A stretch of DNA of 64,000 bases from Nostoc sp. 'Peltigera membranacea cyanobiont' N6 (GCF_002949735.1 NZ_CP026681.1:5858001-5922000); one strand, 5' to 3'; shown: positions 17,129 to 25,560, counted from the first letter of the stretch. Program-made: numbers and translations. The notes: generated from the sequence alone by a model not told the origin.

Positions 17129-17416
17129 TCAAAAATATTTGTTAAGGGAGTTTCTAAGCATGATCTCAGTTTGAACCAGATAAGTAAGTTGTTGTGAATC
17201 TATTTCCCATCCTGCTGCTCGTAGCTGGGCATCGATGAGGCGACGTGTTTCTCTCTGATCCAGGTCAATATCCCCTGCTTGTTGCGGTAAGCGAAGCCAT
17301 GCCGTAGGCTTATCGCCTATCATAGAAAGAGATCGCGCTTGAAAGCGAGTTATATCTGCTAAAGTGATTGCTGCTTGACGGTGCTTATCTACTCTTGTGC
17401 AGAAGGTGTAGATCAA
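17129..17416 (-). pseudogene. Chimeric remnant: WYL C-terminal fragment joined to an HsdR-like N-terminal fragment
   Basis: On the minus strand the frame begins with VDKHRQAAITLAD, nearly identical to the end of the WYL regulator at 1275-2465 (VDKHRQAAIALAA). It then changes to DLDQRETRRLIDAQLRAAGW and EIDSQQLTY, the typical N-terminal start of type I restriction R subunits and related DEAD-box nucleases, and stops soon after. Neither part is complete. I read it as debris of two genes rather than a functional 95-aa protein. Part of the joint includes a common cyanobacterial repeat (GCGAAGCCATGCCGTAGGC). Confidence 0.7.
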
Positions 17417-17934
17417 GATTCTCTTGCATTGATACCCCGAAGCGACGAATTATTTTCTGAAAACGGGGACGCATAATCTGCGACTCGCTCCCATCCCCAC
17501 TTATAAGCAGTGTCAACTAGAATTTCTTTACCATTTCGGAACTTAATAAATTCCTGCCCGTGGTCATAAAATATGTCTGCAACCAGTTGATTACGCTCGT
17601 CGTAACCCCACTTATCCACTGCTGCCCTCCACCAGCGTATTCCGGGGGAGAGCAACTGTTCAAGTTCTAAATACTCCGGCTTCCAGTACTTGGTGCGCCA
17701 TTGATTTGCCAGTGCCTCGATTAGTATCGAAGTCGGATAGATCGGCTTCAGGTTTTCTTCGAGCCAGAGTATGTAAACGATTGCGCTCCTGAAAGCATCT
17801 TCTAAACCATAGGTTGCTGCTTCTAGAGTGTCTTGGAGTTGCTCGTCATTAAAATTTACGCCGAGCGACCGCAGGGCTGGAGCGTACAAATCAAATAATT
17901 CTTGTTCTACTGAATCGGCAAACCAGAACCACAT
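17413..17934 (-). CDS. Hypothetical protein, 173 aa
   Basis: I do not recognise a family. The protein is soluble, Trp-rich and acidic (MWFWFADSVEQELFDLYAP, then AIVYILWLEENLKP, then IRWWRAAVDKWGYDE). A second, fragmentary copy of its C-terminal part lies 0.4 kb away at 16988-17110, and conservation between the two (FYD-GQEFI-F, EILV-T, W-WERV) shows this region was once under selection. The true C terminus may be altered, since the last residues after YAS differ from the fragment, which stops there. The start is ATG 17934. Confidence 0.6.
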   Translation of the reverse strand: MWFWFADSVEQELFDLYAPALRSLGVNFNDEQLQDTLEAATYGLEDAFRSAIVYILWLEENLKPIYPTSILIEALANQWRTKYWKPEYLELEQLLSPGIRWWRAAVDKWGYDERNQLVADIFYDHGQEFIKFRNGKEILVDTAYKWGWERVADYASPFSENNSSLRGINARES

Positions 17935-18383
17935 AAGAAAAAGAAAACTCCTGCTGGGTGGCTAAATAAAATTTAGCATTTAGCGTGGGAAGTGTTGATT
18001 TGGATACAAGTAGCGATGTCTACGACGGGCTATTCGGCTTCGCAAAACTTTGTCCACCTGAATTTGAATAACTCAACCGCCTCATGATGCAAGCAGTTTG
18101 TAGCGGTTGAGCAACTGTTCGGTTTGCACTTTGCAAGCTACCCACCCTTGATTTCAAAAAAATTAGATCGAACCGACAGCGCTAAGGATTTTATCAATAA
18201 CGAAGGTGATTAACTTAAACTTATCATGGAGTCACTACTTTTATAAAGAATTATAACTTTGTTTTAAATGAAATACTTTCCCGATAAGGCTTTCAAGGAT
18301 TTGGAACCAAGTTTTCCATAAAAATAAGCGAAGAACCCTGAAAAGATTGTATTGTTATTATTCATTGCATCAATACCGTCGCT
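17935..18383. other. Intergenic, no gene recognised
   Basis: This 449-bp stretch lies between divergent genes. It contains short cyanobacterial repeat text ('gatgtctacgacgggctattcggcttcgc', also near 40430) and AT-rich DNA upstream of the lipoprotein gene. No promoter stands out. Confidence 0.6.
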
Positions 18384-19034
18384 ATGAAAAATCTGTTGCC
18401 ATTGTTATTGAGTGTTATTTTATTAAGTAGCACATCAGGTTGTAATAAAACTAATACCCAGACTGACAAAACTTCTAGTAACAATAAAACTGCGCTCCCT
18501 GAAGGCACATCTAGTCAACCAAATAATCAACAAATATCTGTACCTGCTGGAACAAGTTTTGAGACTGTTCTTCAACAAGAGATATCTACGAGTAAAAGCC
18601 AAAATAATGACCGTTTTGTTTTAGAAATAAAGAATTCCTCAACCGGAGTCAATAAAGTTCTTCAAGAAGGTCAAATACAGGGACACCTAGAAGATGTAGT
18701 CAAAGCTGCTAAAGGAAAAAAAGCAAGCTTACATTTAGTTTTTGATGATATTTCGCTTAAAAATGGTTCATCTTATCCCATTGATGCAACTTTAGTAAAC
18801 ACCAAGTTAGAAACAAAAACCAAAGGTAAGTTCATTCAAAATACAGGGATTATTTTAGGTGGTACAATTGCAGGTCATTTTCTTGGCAATCAAGCCAAGT
18901 TCAAGCATGGTGGACTAGCAGGTGGTGGTGCTGCTGCTGCTTTTGTTTTGTCTAGCCCTGGTGGAGAAGTTGCCCTGAAAAAAGGTACAAATATTAAACT
19001 TCAATTGAAATCTGCTATTGGTACTACTCAATAG
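18384..19034 (+). CDS. Lipoprotein with C-terminal Gly-zipper-like segment
   Basis: This 216-residue protein has a lipoprotein signal (MKNLLPLLLSVILL, lipobox TSGC at about 17-20). A Ser/Asn/Thr-rich linker follows, then a beta-rich domain (VPAGTSFETVLQQEIST, ASLHLVFDDISL). Near the C terminus a Gly/Ala-rich stretch (GIILGGTIAGHFLG, GGLAGGGAAAAFVL) could insert in or lie along a membrane, ending with KKGTNIKLQLKS. The plan resembles surface or envelope lipoproteins with a TrbI/glycine-zipper-like tail, but I assign no function. It has no close neighbours on the same strand. The 278 bp after it hold no recognisable gene. Confidence 0.7.
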   Translation: MKNLLPLLLSVILLSSTSGCNKTNTQTDKTSSNNKTALPEGTSSQPNNQQISVPAGTSFETVLQQEISTSKSQNNDRFVLEIKNSSTGVNKVLQEGQIQGHLEDVVKAAKGKKASLHLVFDDISLKNGSSYPIDATLVNTKLETKTKGKFIQNTGIILGGTIAGHFLGNQAKFKHGGLAGGGAAAAFVLSSPGGEVALKKGTNIKLQLKSAIGTTQ

Positions 19035-19312
19035 ACCATTAGCTTCAATAGACTCTAAATAGTCTACAGTTTTGTGACAGTGAAAAGCTTTGTCGTGTGT
19101 AATTTCTTGCAGAATATCATGCGCTTTTTTAGAGGAAAGCGAGTATTCTACAGATTTTTGGAACGCACAATCAAAGCATGGCTGTTTCATACATTTTGTA
19201 CATAATTTATGGAAGTTGAAAATATCCCCCAGATGCATATCGCACTGAAGGATATTTTATCAATCTGCATCGAAGCAAGTAAATTGGCTGCAATACTTTC
19301 CCACAAGCTAAT

Positions 19313-19873
19313 TTATAAATGTCGCCAGAAGTTCTTACTGATAGTCTTGAGACTGACAACCTTGGGTTCTGCTGTCGCTTCAGGGGCATGACCAACAGCC
19401 ACCGCAACAGCTTGTGGCGCAGATGTCGCTAACAGAGAGTTGAGTAACTCTCGCTGATAGTCAATATCTTCTACTGTGCGGTAAACTCTGTGGTAGTCAA
19501 TTTGCATCCCTAAAGGTGTTGGTACTATTTTCAGATATTCATTTAAGGCGTTAATATAGCCATCGTGAAAAATTCTATTAGCAATACAAGGACGGATAAT
19601 ATTCAACAATTGAATAGCTCGTCTAATGTCTGCAACACTGCGGCTAGCATCAATCTCTGGCTGGCTTTCGCTGTAACCTTTGGATTTCTTTTCTGCTACC
19701 AGATTATGAAATTTAGCAATGGCTCTTTGATGATTGGCTAATGTGTGGATTTTAGTCTGTGCTTGATAGCCGACTCTGCCCCACTGCACTGTTAAATTAC
19801 CATCTTCGACAATGGCCGCCCAGAATTTATTGCTGTTTCGGATAGCATCAACAAAAACTAAATAGATTTCCAT
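19313..19873 (-). CDS. WGR-domain protein
   Basis: This 186-residue protein has an N-terminal WGR domain (FWAAIVEDGNLTVQWGRVGY, with W31-G32-R33), then a helical part with tyrosines and YHRVYRTVEDIDYQRELL. WGR domains bind nucleic acid ends or structures in PARPs and in several bacterial conflict systems. It is the last gene of the minus-strand operon (about 19.3-25.6 kb) that includes an AAA+ ATPase and Ycf35. The gap to the 118-aa gene upstream is only 13 bp, so co-transcription is likely. The C-terminal 35 residues are Ala/Val-rich and of no clear type. Confidence 0.75.
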   Translation of the reverse strand: MEIYLVFVDAIRNSNKFWAAIVEDGNLTVQWGRVGYQAQTKIHTLANHQRAIAKFHNLVAEKKSKGYSESQPEIDASRSVADIRRAIQLLNIIRPCIANRIFHDGYINALNEYLKIVPTPLGMQIDYHRVYRTVEDIDYQRELLNSLLATSAPQAVAVAVGHAPEATAEPKVVSLKTISKNFWRHL

Positions 19874-19886
19874 GTTTCTTACCCTG

Positions 19887-20243
19887 TCAACTCGCTAACT
19901 TCTGGGCATTGCCCCATCGGATTTGATGCTGTAAAGCTTCAAGTATCGTTTCTGCTTCCAGAGTTGTTAGTCCATTTAAAACAGAGCAGACATCCTCAAA
20001 CAAGTTTTTATACAATGGATATGAAACTAATAAGCCCAGATTAGACAATGCATCCTCAAGTGCCTCAGCAACAGTATGCTTAGTAGAACTGTCTTTTTCT
20101 AACGTAAAAATGTAAGTTACTAATGCCATTCGGAGCATAAGCTTAGTTTCTCTGTCCAACTTCTCTAAATACACACCATATTTATCAACCAGTTGGTCAA
20201 TAGTTGGAGTCTGCCCGTAATAAGTAACTAAGTCTGTCGTCAT
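19887..20243 (-). CDS. Hypothetical alpha-helical protein, 118 aa
   Basis: I do not recognise a family. It is a helical, acidic protein without membrane segments (TIDQLVDKYGVYLEKLDRET, then ALEDALSNLGLLVSY). It lies between the AAA+ ATPase and the WGR gene on the same strand, 95 bp after the ATPase and 13 bp before the WGR gene. Such small proteins beside AAA+ ATPases often serve as adaptors or small subunits, which is inference from context only. Confidence 0.6.
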   Translation of the reverse strand: MTTDLVTYYGQTPTIDQLVDKYGVYLEKLDRETKLMLRMALVTYIFTLEKDSSTKHTVAEALEDALSNLGLLVSYPLYKNLFEDVCSVLNGLTTLEAETILEALQHQIRWGNAQKLAS

Positions 20244-20338
20244 GTTTATTCGCCTTATTAACTATGTTAATTGGTTGCTCTCAATTACTGAAAGAAAGAG
20301 CGATCGCCCCATAGGATCAGAAGACAATCGCTTTCTCA

Positions 20339-21961
20339 TCAGTTCATATTGCGAAACTTAGCAGCACGCAAAGATTGAGTTTTCGCTGCAACCACAGGAC
20401 TACTAGCCCGTCGTGCGGTGGATGCCCATGCAAGCATTTTTTCAACCGCCGCAGCGTCCTGAATCGCAAGCGGGGTAATGGTTTGGCGACAGGTTTCGAG
20501 GTCAGCGAGTGTTATCTGCTGCGGTCTACCCTCATCGAATGCCAGCAGAGCAGCTTCCGAAGCAAGGGTTTCCAATTCTGCCCCTGAAAACTTCGCGGTA
20601 TTGGCTGCGATCGCTTCGAGGTACTCCGATTCCAAGTGAATGCCAAAACGTTGTAGATGAATCCCCAGAATCTGGACTCGCTCTGGTTCTGTGGGAAGAT
20701 CAACAAAGAAAGCCTCATCAAACCTACCTTTGCGCTTAAACTCACTTGGTAGTGCTGATGGATCATTGCAGGTTGCAACTATAAACACCCCAGCAGTACA
20801 CTCACTCATGAACGTAAGCAAAGTTCCAAGAATCCTTTGACTAACGCCAGTTGTATCACCCTGACCAGAAAGCGCTTTTTCTACCTCATCTATAAACAAG
20901 ACACAAGGTGCGATCGCCTCGGCAGTTTTCAAAGCACGTTTGACATTACCCTCAGATTCGCCTACCAGACTACCCAAAAGGGATGCAATGTCTAGTTGTA
21001 GGAGTGGTAAATTGAGTATGCTAGCAATGTTTTTGGCGCAGTGGCTCTTACCTGTTCCGGGTGGGCCAGCCAGTAGCACACCCTTGGGTTGGGGTAAGCT
21101 AAGACTTCGTGCCTCTTGTGTGAATAGCCGCCGCCGACGAGTCAGCCATTCGCGCAGTAGATCCAAACCGCCGAACGGGATTATCGCAGGTTTACCCAAC
21201 TCGATACCCATTTGAGACAGTAGCCGAGTTTTGTACTCGACGGCTTTGGGGATAAAATCAGCGTCAACGATAACACCATGATTAGTTAAGTTTTCTTTGA
21301 CTGTTAACCGAAGGAAATCACTAATTTCTTCTAAAGTTAAACCTAACGCTGCACGAGAAAGAGTTTCAAATTCAGCATTTTCTAGCGTTACAGTAAAAGT
21401 CAATTCCTGTTCAATAGCAGACTGTTGTAAGTCATGCAAATAAGAAGTGATATGTTCAAGTATTTGGTCAATACTAGGTAAAGGAACTTCACAATAAGGA
21501 ATCAATCTGACTAAGGATTCGTGTAATTGTATGTTCTGACCCAACAAGACAATGCGTTTGTCTGTTGGTTTTAACCTGTGGTAAAGGTTCTTTACCTTGC
21601 TTAAAATCTCCCAACTCAATTTGGGTGAGTTATTAGCAATAAAGGGGTGAATATCTCCGAGGATAAATACACCATTTCCGCTAAAGTTAGCAATGTAATC
21701 AAAGACATATAACAATGGGTCAGCGGGTTGTGGTTTCTTATACTCTGGTACTGGCTTAAACATCAATCCCCCATCTGCTGCAATTAAACATTGCTCCAAG
21801 GTTGATACTCCCAAATTCCAGAAGAACACTGGACATGAAAGCTTATTGTTAGCTTCAGCAGTCAACCACTGAATAATCGTCGCTTCATCAGGAGACAGGA
21901 CATCAACCGCAGCGATAGGGATTTGTGAATCTAATGTAGAGAGAAGATTTGAGAGGTTCAT
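20339..21961 (-). CDS. AAA+ ATPase (Ycf46/membrane-AAA-like)
   Basis: This 540-residue protein has one AAA+ module in its second half: Walker A GPPGTGKS at 299-306, Walker B VLFIDE ending D358-E359, and the AAA second region of homology NDPSALPSEFKRKGRFDE. The N-terminal ~260 residues contain a degenerate ATPase-like or sensor region (FVLLGQ-type strands) and a helical segment. The plan fits Ycf46-type AAA proteins of cyanobacteria and plastids. It overlaps the 95-aa gene upstream by 1 nt (TAATG on the minus strand), and the Ycf35 gene lies close by. The substrate is unknown. The C-terminal helical lid (AFDEGRPQQITLADLETCRQ) looks normal. Confidence 0.88.
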   Translation of the reverse strand: MNLSNLLSTLDSQIPIAAVDVLSPDEATIIQWLTAEANNKLSCPVFFWNLGVSTLEQCLIAADGGLMFKPVPEYKKPQPADPLLYVFDYIANFSGNGVFILGDIHPFIANNSPKLSWEILSKVKNLYHRLKPTDKRIVLLGQNIQLHESLVRLIPYCEVPLPSIDQILEHITSYLHDLQQSAIEQELTFTVTLENAEFETLSRAALGLTLEEISDFLRLTVKENLTNHGVIVDADFIPKAVEYKTRLLSQMGIELGKPAIIPFGGLDLLREWLTRRRRLFTQEARSLSLPQPKGVLLAGPPGTGKSHCAKNIASILNLPLLQLDIASLLGSLVGESEGNVKRALKTAEAIAPCVLFIDEVEKALSGQGDTTGVSQRILGTLLTFMSECTAGVFIVATCNDPSALPSEFKRKGRFDEAFFVDLPTEPERVQILGIHLQRFGIHLESEYLEAIAANTAKFSGAELETLASEAALLAFDEGRPQQITLADLETCRQTITPLAIQDAAAVEKMLAWASTARRASSPVVAAKTQSLRAAKFRNMN

Positions 21962-22248
21962 TATTTTTCAATCTCATAAGGTAATGGAGCTAATTCATCG
22001 TGAGTATTAACAAGTCTCACGACTACTTCATAAACTTCGGCATCGCCGTCGAAAACCTCTGCTGTACCGTTGTTCTCTTGGTAGGCAATTGCGGTAACTA
22101 TGGCATTCAGCAGCACACACAAACCTTCAGTATTCGCTTTGATGATCACAGGCTGGCGTGGTTTTTGTTGTGCGTAAATGTGAACAAATGGGTATTCTTT
22201 AGCTAATTTGTTCATGATGTTTTGGGGGGAACTTGTTGATTCCCCCAT
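21961..22248 (-). CDS. Hypothetical small protein, 95 aa
   Basis: I do not recognise a family. The protein is mixed alpha/beta, with YPFVHIYAQQKPRQPVIIKA and an acidic end (VEVYEVVVRLVNTHDELAPL). It is tightly packed between DUF2997 (5 bp upstream) and the AAA+ ATPase (1-nt overlap downstream), so it must be translated with them. The start ATG 22248 keeps this spacing. Confidence 0.7.
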   Translation of the reverse strand: MGESTSSPQNIMNKLAKEYPFVHIYAQQKPRQPVIIKANTEGLCVLLNAIVTAIAYQENNGTAEVFDGDAEVYEVVVRLVNTHDELAPLPYEIEK

Positions 22249-22253
22249 GTTGA

Positions 22254-22460
22254 TTACTGACGTAAACGTGTTTGAGTGCTGTTCGTAGTCCGAAGCTGTG
22301 GTGCTGATTCTTCTTTGAAAATGCGATCGCCCTCCACAACTCCAAGTGCCTCTTCAAATGGTTGCGTAGCCGATAAACAACTCAGCCCCTCAAATCCTTC
22401 TGCTTCCACTCGAACTTCACCTGTAGCATTGTCAAAATGAATCAGTATTGAGCGTTCCAT
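22254..22460 (-). CDS. DUF2997 protein
   Basis: This 68-residue protein begins MERSILIHFDNATGEVRVEA with GLSCLSATQPFEEALG, the short beta-beta-alpha form of the DUF2997 family. DUF2997 genes are commonly found next to DUF1257 (Ycf35) in cyanobacteria and on plasmids; the function is unknown. It starts 2 bp after the ycf35 stop. The last ~20 residues (APQLRTTNSTQTRLRQ) are polar and probably disordered. Confidence 0.75.
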   Translation of the reverse strand: MERSILIHFDNATGEVRVEAEGFEGLSCLSATQPFEEALGVVEGDRIFKEESAPQLRTTNSTQTRLRQ

Positions 22461-22462
22461 AA

Positions 22463-22912
22463 TTATCTCCTTACATATTGTTGAACTTCCTGATGTCCGG
22501 CAAAAGTTAGGCGTAGGGTTTGCACACTTCCGTGAGTTGCTTCAGCGATCGCGCATTCACCAAACTGCTCTTGTAACTCGGCAGCTTTAGCTCTCACCAA
22601 ACGTTTACCGTAAGCCAACATCAACTTGTTACTAAAGAAATCTTGTCCCAACTTTGGAACTGTTTCATAACTGTCGTGTATTACCTGGTACACACCACTT
22701 GACTGATTCCATTTGAATCCGATGTCTGCACGGGCTTTTATGGTGCGACCAGATACGATGATTTCAGCACTTTGTCCTTGAGAACCAGCGTAGTATCCTT
22801 TTAGTGGCTGTGCTGTTTCGTGAACTTGCGGTGATAGGTTTAGATCCGCGAGAGCTTGCACCAAACACTCGTGATTGCTTAATTTGGTTTTGACTGTTGA
22901 GAAATGCGACAT
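22463..22912 (-). CDS. ycf35: Ycf35/DUF1257 protein
   Basis: This 149-residue protein begins MSHFSTVKTKLSNHECLVQA, the family start, followed by ADIGFKWNQSSGVYQVIHD and an Arg/Ala-rich helix (AYGKRLVRAKAAELQEQF). Ycf35 is conserved in cyanobacteria and red-algal plastids; its biochemical role is not established. Here it heads the tight group Ycf35-DUF2997-95 aa-AAA+, a known neighbourhood. The 130 bp upstream contain a hairpin that could control its transcription. Confidence 0.85.
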   Translation of the reverse strand: MSHFSTVKTKLSNHECLVQALADLNLSPQVHETAQPLKGYYAGSQGQSAEIIVSGRTIKARADIGFKWNQSSGVYQVIHDSYETVPKLGQDFFSNKLMLAYGKRLVRAKAAELQEQFGECAIAEATHGSVQTLRLTFAGHQEVQQYVRR

Positions 22913-22949
22913 AATATTATTTCCTTTGTCATCTGGTTTGAGAAATAGT

Positions 22950-22990
22950 AAAAGTGCGATATCCTTTTGTTACGCGAATATTGCACTTTT
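22950..22990 (-). terminator. Hairpin between the helical-protein gene and ycf35
   Basis: AAAAGTGC (22950-22957) pairs with GCACTTTT (22983-22990), with further short pairing (GATAT/ATATT). On the minus strand the stem ends in GCACTTTTACTATT. It could be a terminator of the gene at 23043-24119 or an attenuator controlling ycf35 and downstream genes. Confidence 0.45.
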
Positions 22991-23042
22991 AATACATCAT
23001 CAAGTAAGAGAGCGAATGCACCCTCGCCCAAGACTGGTTTCT

Positions 23043-24119
23043 TTACCTGAATTTGAACGCGCTGACTGTAGCTTTCGATAAGCCCACGTCGTCAGTCGCA
23101 AGTGATTGTAGATTGCGTTGTTCATCTAACAACTTGGTGCGGATAGAATCTATCTTTTGCTGTAGTTGACTGCGCGTATCAGAACCAAGATTCTTAGACT
23201 CAATCGCTGGATCTTTAACGATAGAATCTAAGTGCGTCATCATTGCCTCCAAGCTACTGCCTGCTTCCGGTGAAGCGTTTGCTAGTAGTACCTGAACCTT
23301 CATCAGATGGCGTTGCATCTTCTTTTTAAACTGGACTGGCTTACGTCCTGGCTCCCAGTCGCTCAATTCTTCAAGCAACTGCGCCGCGAGTTGTTCACCA
23401 CCTGCCAGGGCAGATTCCCTTAGTCGTTGCTCTAGATTTTGGTCATACTGTTGTATGAACTGGGTAATCTGGTTTAAACACTCAGCCTGTTTCTGGTCAA
23501 GTTGTTCAGAGAGAGCAGGAATAATTACTGGGCGACCAATGATTACCTGTAGATAATCCTCCAAGTCAGTAAGAGAGGGGAATGCTGTTAATAAATTAGC
23601 TTTAACTTCTTGTTGTTTGTCGTCAGGAAGTTCCCAAGCATTTAACGAGAGGAATTTGTCAATCCGTTCCTGATAATCAACAAGTCCTGACTCGTAATCA
23701 GCTTTTAATTGATTGCGTAAACCAGGGGCGATATTATCCCTAATATTGATTAGCTGATTCCATACCAGGGGAGCTAAATCAATCGGACAAATCCAATCAC
23801 CAGTATCAGCAGACATCCATTCTTGAACTGAAGCAATTTCTTGCCTTAATTGGGCGGCAGCTTCATCGAGCTTCTTAAATACTTTTATACCCCGCAAACC
23901 GACTTCGGAATTAGTAACTTTCACAAGGTCTGATTCTATTTCAGAGACTTCAGCTTTTAAGACATCTGCCCATTTGGGAGCGGCAGACTTTGTACTTTTC
24001 TTTAGCTGAATACGAAAGCGGATGCGAGTTTTATTTAATTGCGAGAAATTGTGGCACTCGACTAATGCATCAGTTAGGAAATTTACAGCGATAGTGTTGT
24101 CGATTGCTTGTACCATCAT
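23043..24119 (-). CDS. Alpha-helical plasmid-type protein, 358 aa
   Basis: I do not recognise it with certainty. Almost the whole length is predicted helical, with Gln/Glu/Leu-rich coiled-coil-like segments (EQLDQKQAECLNQITQFIQQ, LEQRLRESALAGGEQLAAQL). A central segment, WICPIDLAPLVWNQLINIRD, breaks the pattern. The general plan is reminiscent of DUF3150-like proteins, which accompany MoxR-type AAA ATPases in other bacteria; that is a weak resemblance. I chose ATG 24119 rather than the upstream TTG at 24131. It lies upstream of ycf35 and the AAA+ ATPase on the same strand, separated from ycf35 by 130 bp and a hairpin. Confidence 0.65.
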   Translation of the reverse strand: MMVQAIDNTIAVNFLTDALVECHNFSQLNKTRIRFRIQLKKSTKSAAPKWADVLKAEVSEIESDLVKVTNSEVGLRGIKVFKKLDEAAAQLRQEIASVQEWMSADTGDWICPIDLAPLVWNQLINIRDNIAPGLRNQLKADYESGLVDYQERIDKFLSLNAWELPDDKQQEVKANLLTAFPSLTDLEDYLQVIIGRPVIIPALSEQLDQKQAECLNQITQFIQQYDQNLEQRLRESALAGGEQLAAQLLEELSDWEPGRKPVQFKKKMQRHLMKVQVLLANASPEAGSSLEAMMTHLDSIVKDPAIESKNLGSDTRSQLQQKIDSIRTKLLDEQRNLQSLATDDVGLSKATVSAFKFR

Positions 24120-24284
24120 TATTGACCTCAATCATTATTTTTCACTTTCGATTAAGCGAAGCTTTCTTTGTGGTTATTTCTCAAGAGAGCGAATGTCTGT
24201 AGTAGCTCTATAGATTACTTTTGTAGAGCTTTTTTGCAGACGAATATGTCTTTTAATGACTGGTGGTTTATGTATGGACATGGT

Positions 24285-24554
24285 TTAAAATAGCTGAAGT
24301 TGTTGCGAATTATCCTGTACCACAGGCTTTTGATAAACCATGCCTTCGACTTCATAACACCGAGTCATAAGTTTGTTTCGATTTAGTCGAAAGCTGGCTT
24401 TTTTTCTTTGATTTGGCAAAGGTACAAATAGATACTGTGGATGTTGGATAGTACCTGCATCGCCTAAGTATCGACAATGTGTACCATTAATTTGGTAAAC
24501 TTTTGATGAGCTTAATAGTGTCGCATCATACACTTTAATCAAATTTGTTTCCAT
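24285..24554 (-). CDS. Hypothetical protein, 89 aa
   Basis: I do not recognise a family. The protein is basic and beta-rich (VYQINGTHCRYLGDAGTI, KKASFRLNRNKLMTRC) and could be a small nucleic-acid-binding or adaptor protein. It has the same orientation as the AAA+ operon and lies between the 95-aa and 358-aa genes, with 165 bp after it. The start is ATG 24554. Confidence 0.5.
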   Translation of the reverse strand: METNLIKVYDATLLSSSKVYQINGTHCRYLGDAGTIQHPQYLFVPLPNQRKKASFRLNRNKLMTRCYEVEGMVYQKPVVQDNSQQLQLF

Positions 24555-24620
24555 CTGATTAGTATTGAAGTAGAGTATGCGATAATCTTTTGTGGAATCG
24601 ATTTTTCTCTACAGTCAGAT

Positions 24621-24905
24621 TTAATCAGTTTGACTGGAGAGTTTTTCACGGATAATCAGATTTAATTTTTCCTTTGATTCATCTGACAGAGCATTAAAAT
24701 CAAACTCTTTGGAGTCCCAAACTTCATCAAGGCTTGTAGACTCATCAATAATATTTGCAATCAAACAAGATTCATCGTCGTACTTCCAGCCATTTGCTAG
24801 GAGCCACGGCAAAACTCCCTCAGATTGCAATAGTTTCTCAATGTCAAACGAGTCAGAAAACTGCTGTAAGTTTTCGATATTAGGGTGAACAATTGTTGTT
24901 GTCAT
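24621..24905 (-). CDS. Hypothetical acidic protein, 95 aa
   Basis: I do not recognise a family. The protein is strongly acidic (QFSDSFDIEKLLQSEG, ESTSLDEVWDSKEFDFNALS) and helical. ATG 24905 is preferred over a start 16 codons upstream because it follows a purine-rich stretch (CACCAATCAAAAGAAATG) and the extra residues are Cys-rich and atypical. It is part of the minus-strand series leading to the AAA+ ATPase. Confidence 0.5.
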   Translation of the reverse strand: MTTTIVHPNIENLQQFSDSFDIEKLLQSEGVLPWLLANGWKYDDESCLIANIIDESTSLDEVWDSKEFDFNALSDESKEKLNLIIREKLSSQTD

Positions 24906-25002
24906 TTCTTTTGATTGGTGAATAAGTAGACAGCATCTATTAGCTGTAGACAAGGCTTAAGCAACTTCTAATTACAGTTGCCCAAACCCTGTTTACAACA
25001 AG

Positions 25003-25560
25003 TTAGAACACCATTTCTGCCGCAGCTTTGGTTACAGCAATTGCCTGCTTGCTGATCTCGCGCCAGTCGCTTTGCTCGTTGTAGGATGCCATAACTAATT
25101 CCGACTCTACCCATACCCGACAGAACAACACGTTTTCATCTGTCGTCCCTGGAGTAGGCTGTAGTGTGATGGGAGAATACAATTGTTCTGGGGTCAAAGT
25201 TGCGATCGCGGCTAATACAGATTTAGCAAAGTGAGTATCATGCCCACTTTCTAATATATAGGGTCTGTCTGCTTGAATTGTAATCAGCAACTTGTAAACT
25301 TCTTTACCTCTGCGCTCACACTTCTCAAATTTGAGTTCTTTTAGATATCCAGTTAAGGCAGTTTGGGTAATCGCACTCGCTTCACTGTTGTTTAGGGTAT
25401 ACCACAGTGAACCATTGTGACGATTGCAGTAGATTTTGCAACTGCCAGCTTCAGAGTGTAGTCCTAGTTTTGGCTTATTGATTGAAGCGATTAATTGCTT
25501 GAGTAGTTCCTCTTGGCGCATCAAAGCAGCAAGTAATTCAGAATTTTCTTGAGGGTTCAT
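25003..25560 (-). CDS. Plasmid-type hypothetical protein, 185 aa
   Basis: I do not recognise a family. A short helical start (MNPQENSELLAALMRQEELLKQL) is followed by a beta-rich domain (KIYCNRHNGSLWYTLNN, YKLLITIQADRPYILESG) and a C-terminal helix ending AVTKAAAEMVF. It resembles single-strand DNA or RNA-binding-type small plasmid proteins in composition only. About 27 of its first codons and its whole upstream region are duplicated at 26221-26407. It is the first gene of the long minus-strand series. Confidence 0.6.
   Translation of the reverse strand: MNPQENSELLAALMRQEELLKQLIASINKPKLGLHSEAGSCKIYCNRHNGSLWYTLNNSEASAITQTALTGYLKELKFEKCERRGKEVYKLLITIQADRPYILESGHDTHFAKSVLAAIATLTPEQLYSPITLQPTPGTTDENVLFCRVWVESELVMASYNEQSDWREISKQAIAVTKAAAEMVF

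Noticed and set aside
20375..21215. Plus-strand frames inside the AAA+ ATPase gene
   Set aside because: Opposite-strand shadows of a well-supported gene.
24204..24236. Palindrome AGCTCTA/TAGAGCT followed by a T-run on the plus strand
   Set aside because: It looks like a plus-strand terminator, but no plus-strand gene lies upstream; left uncalled.
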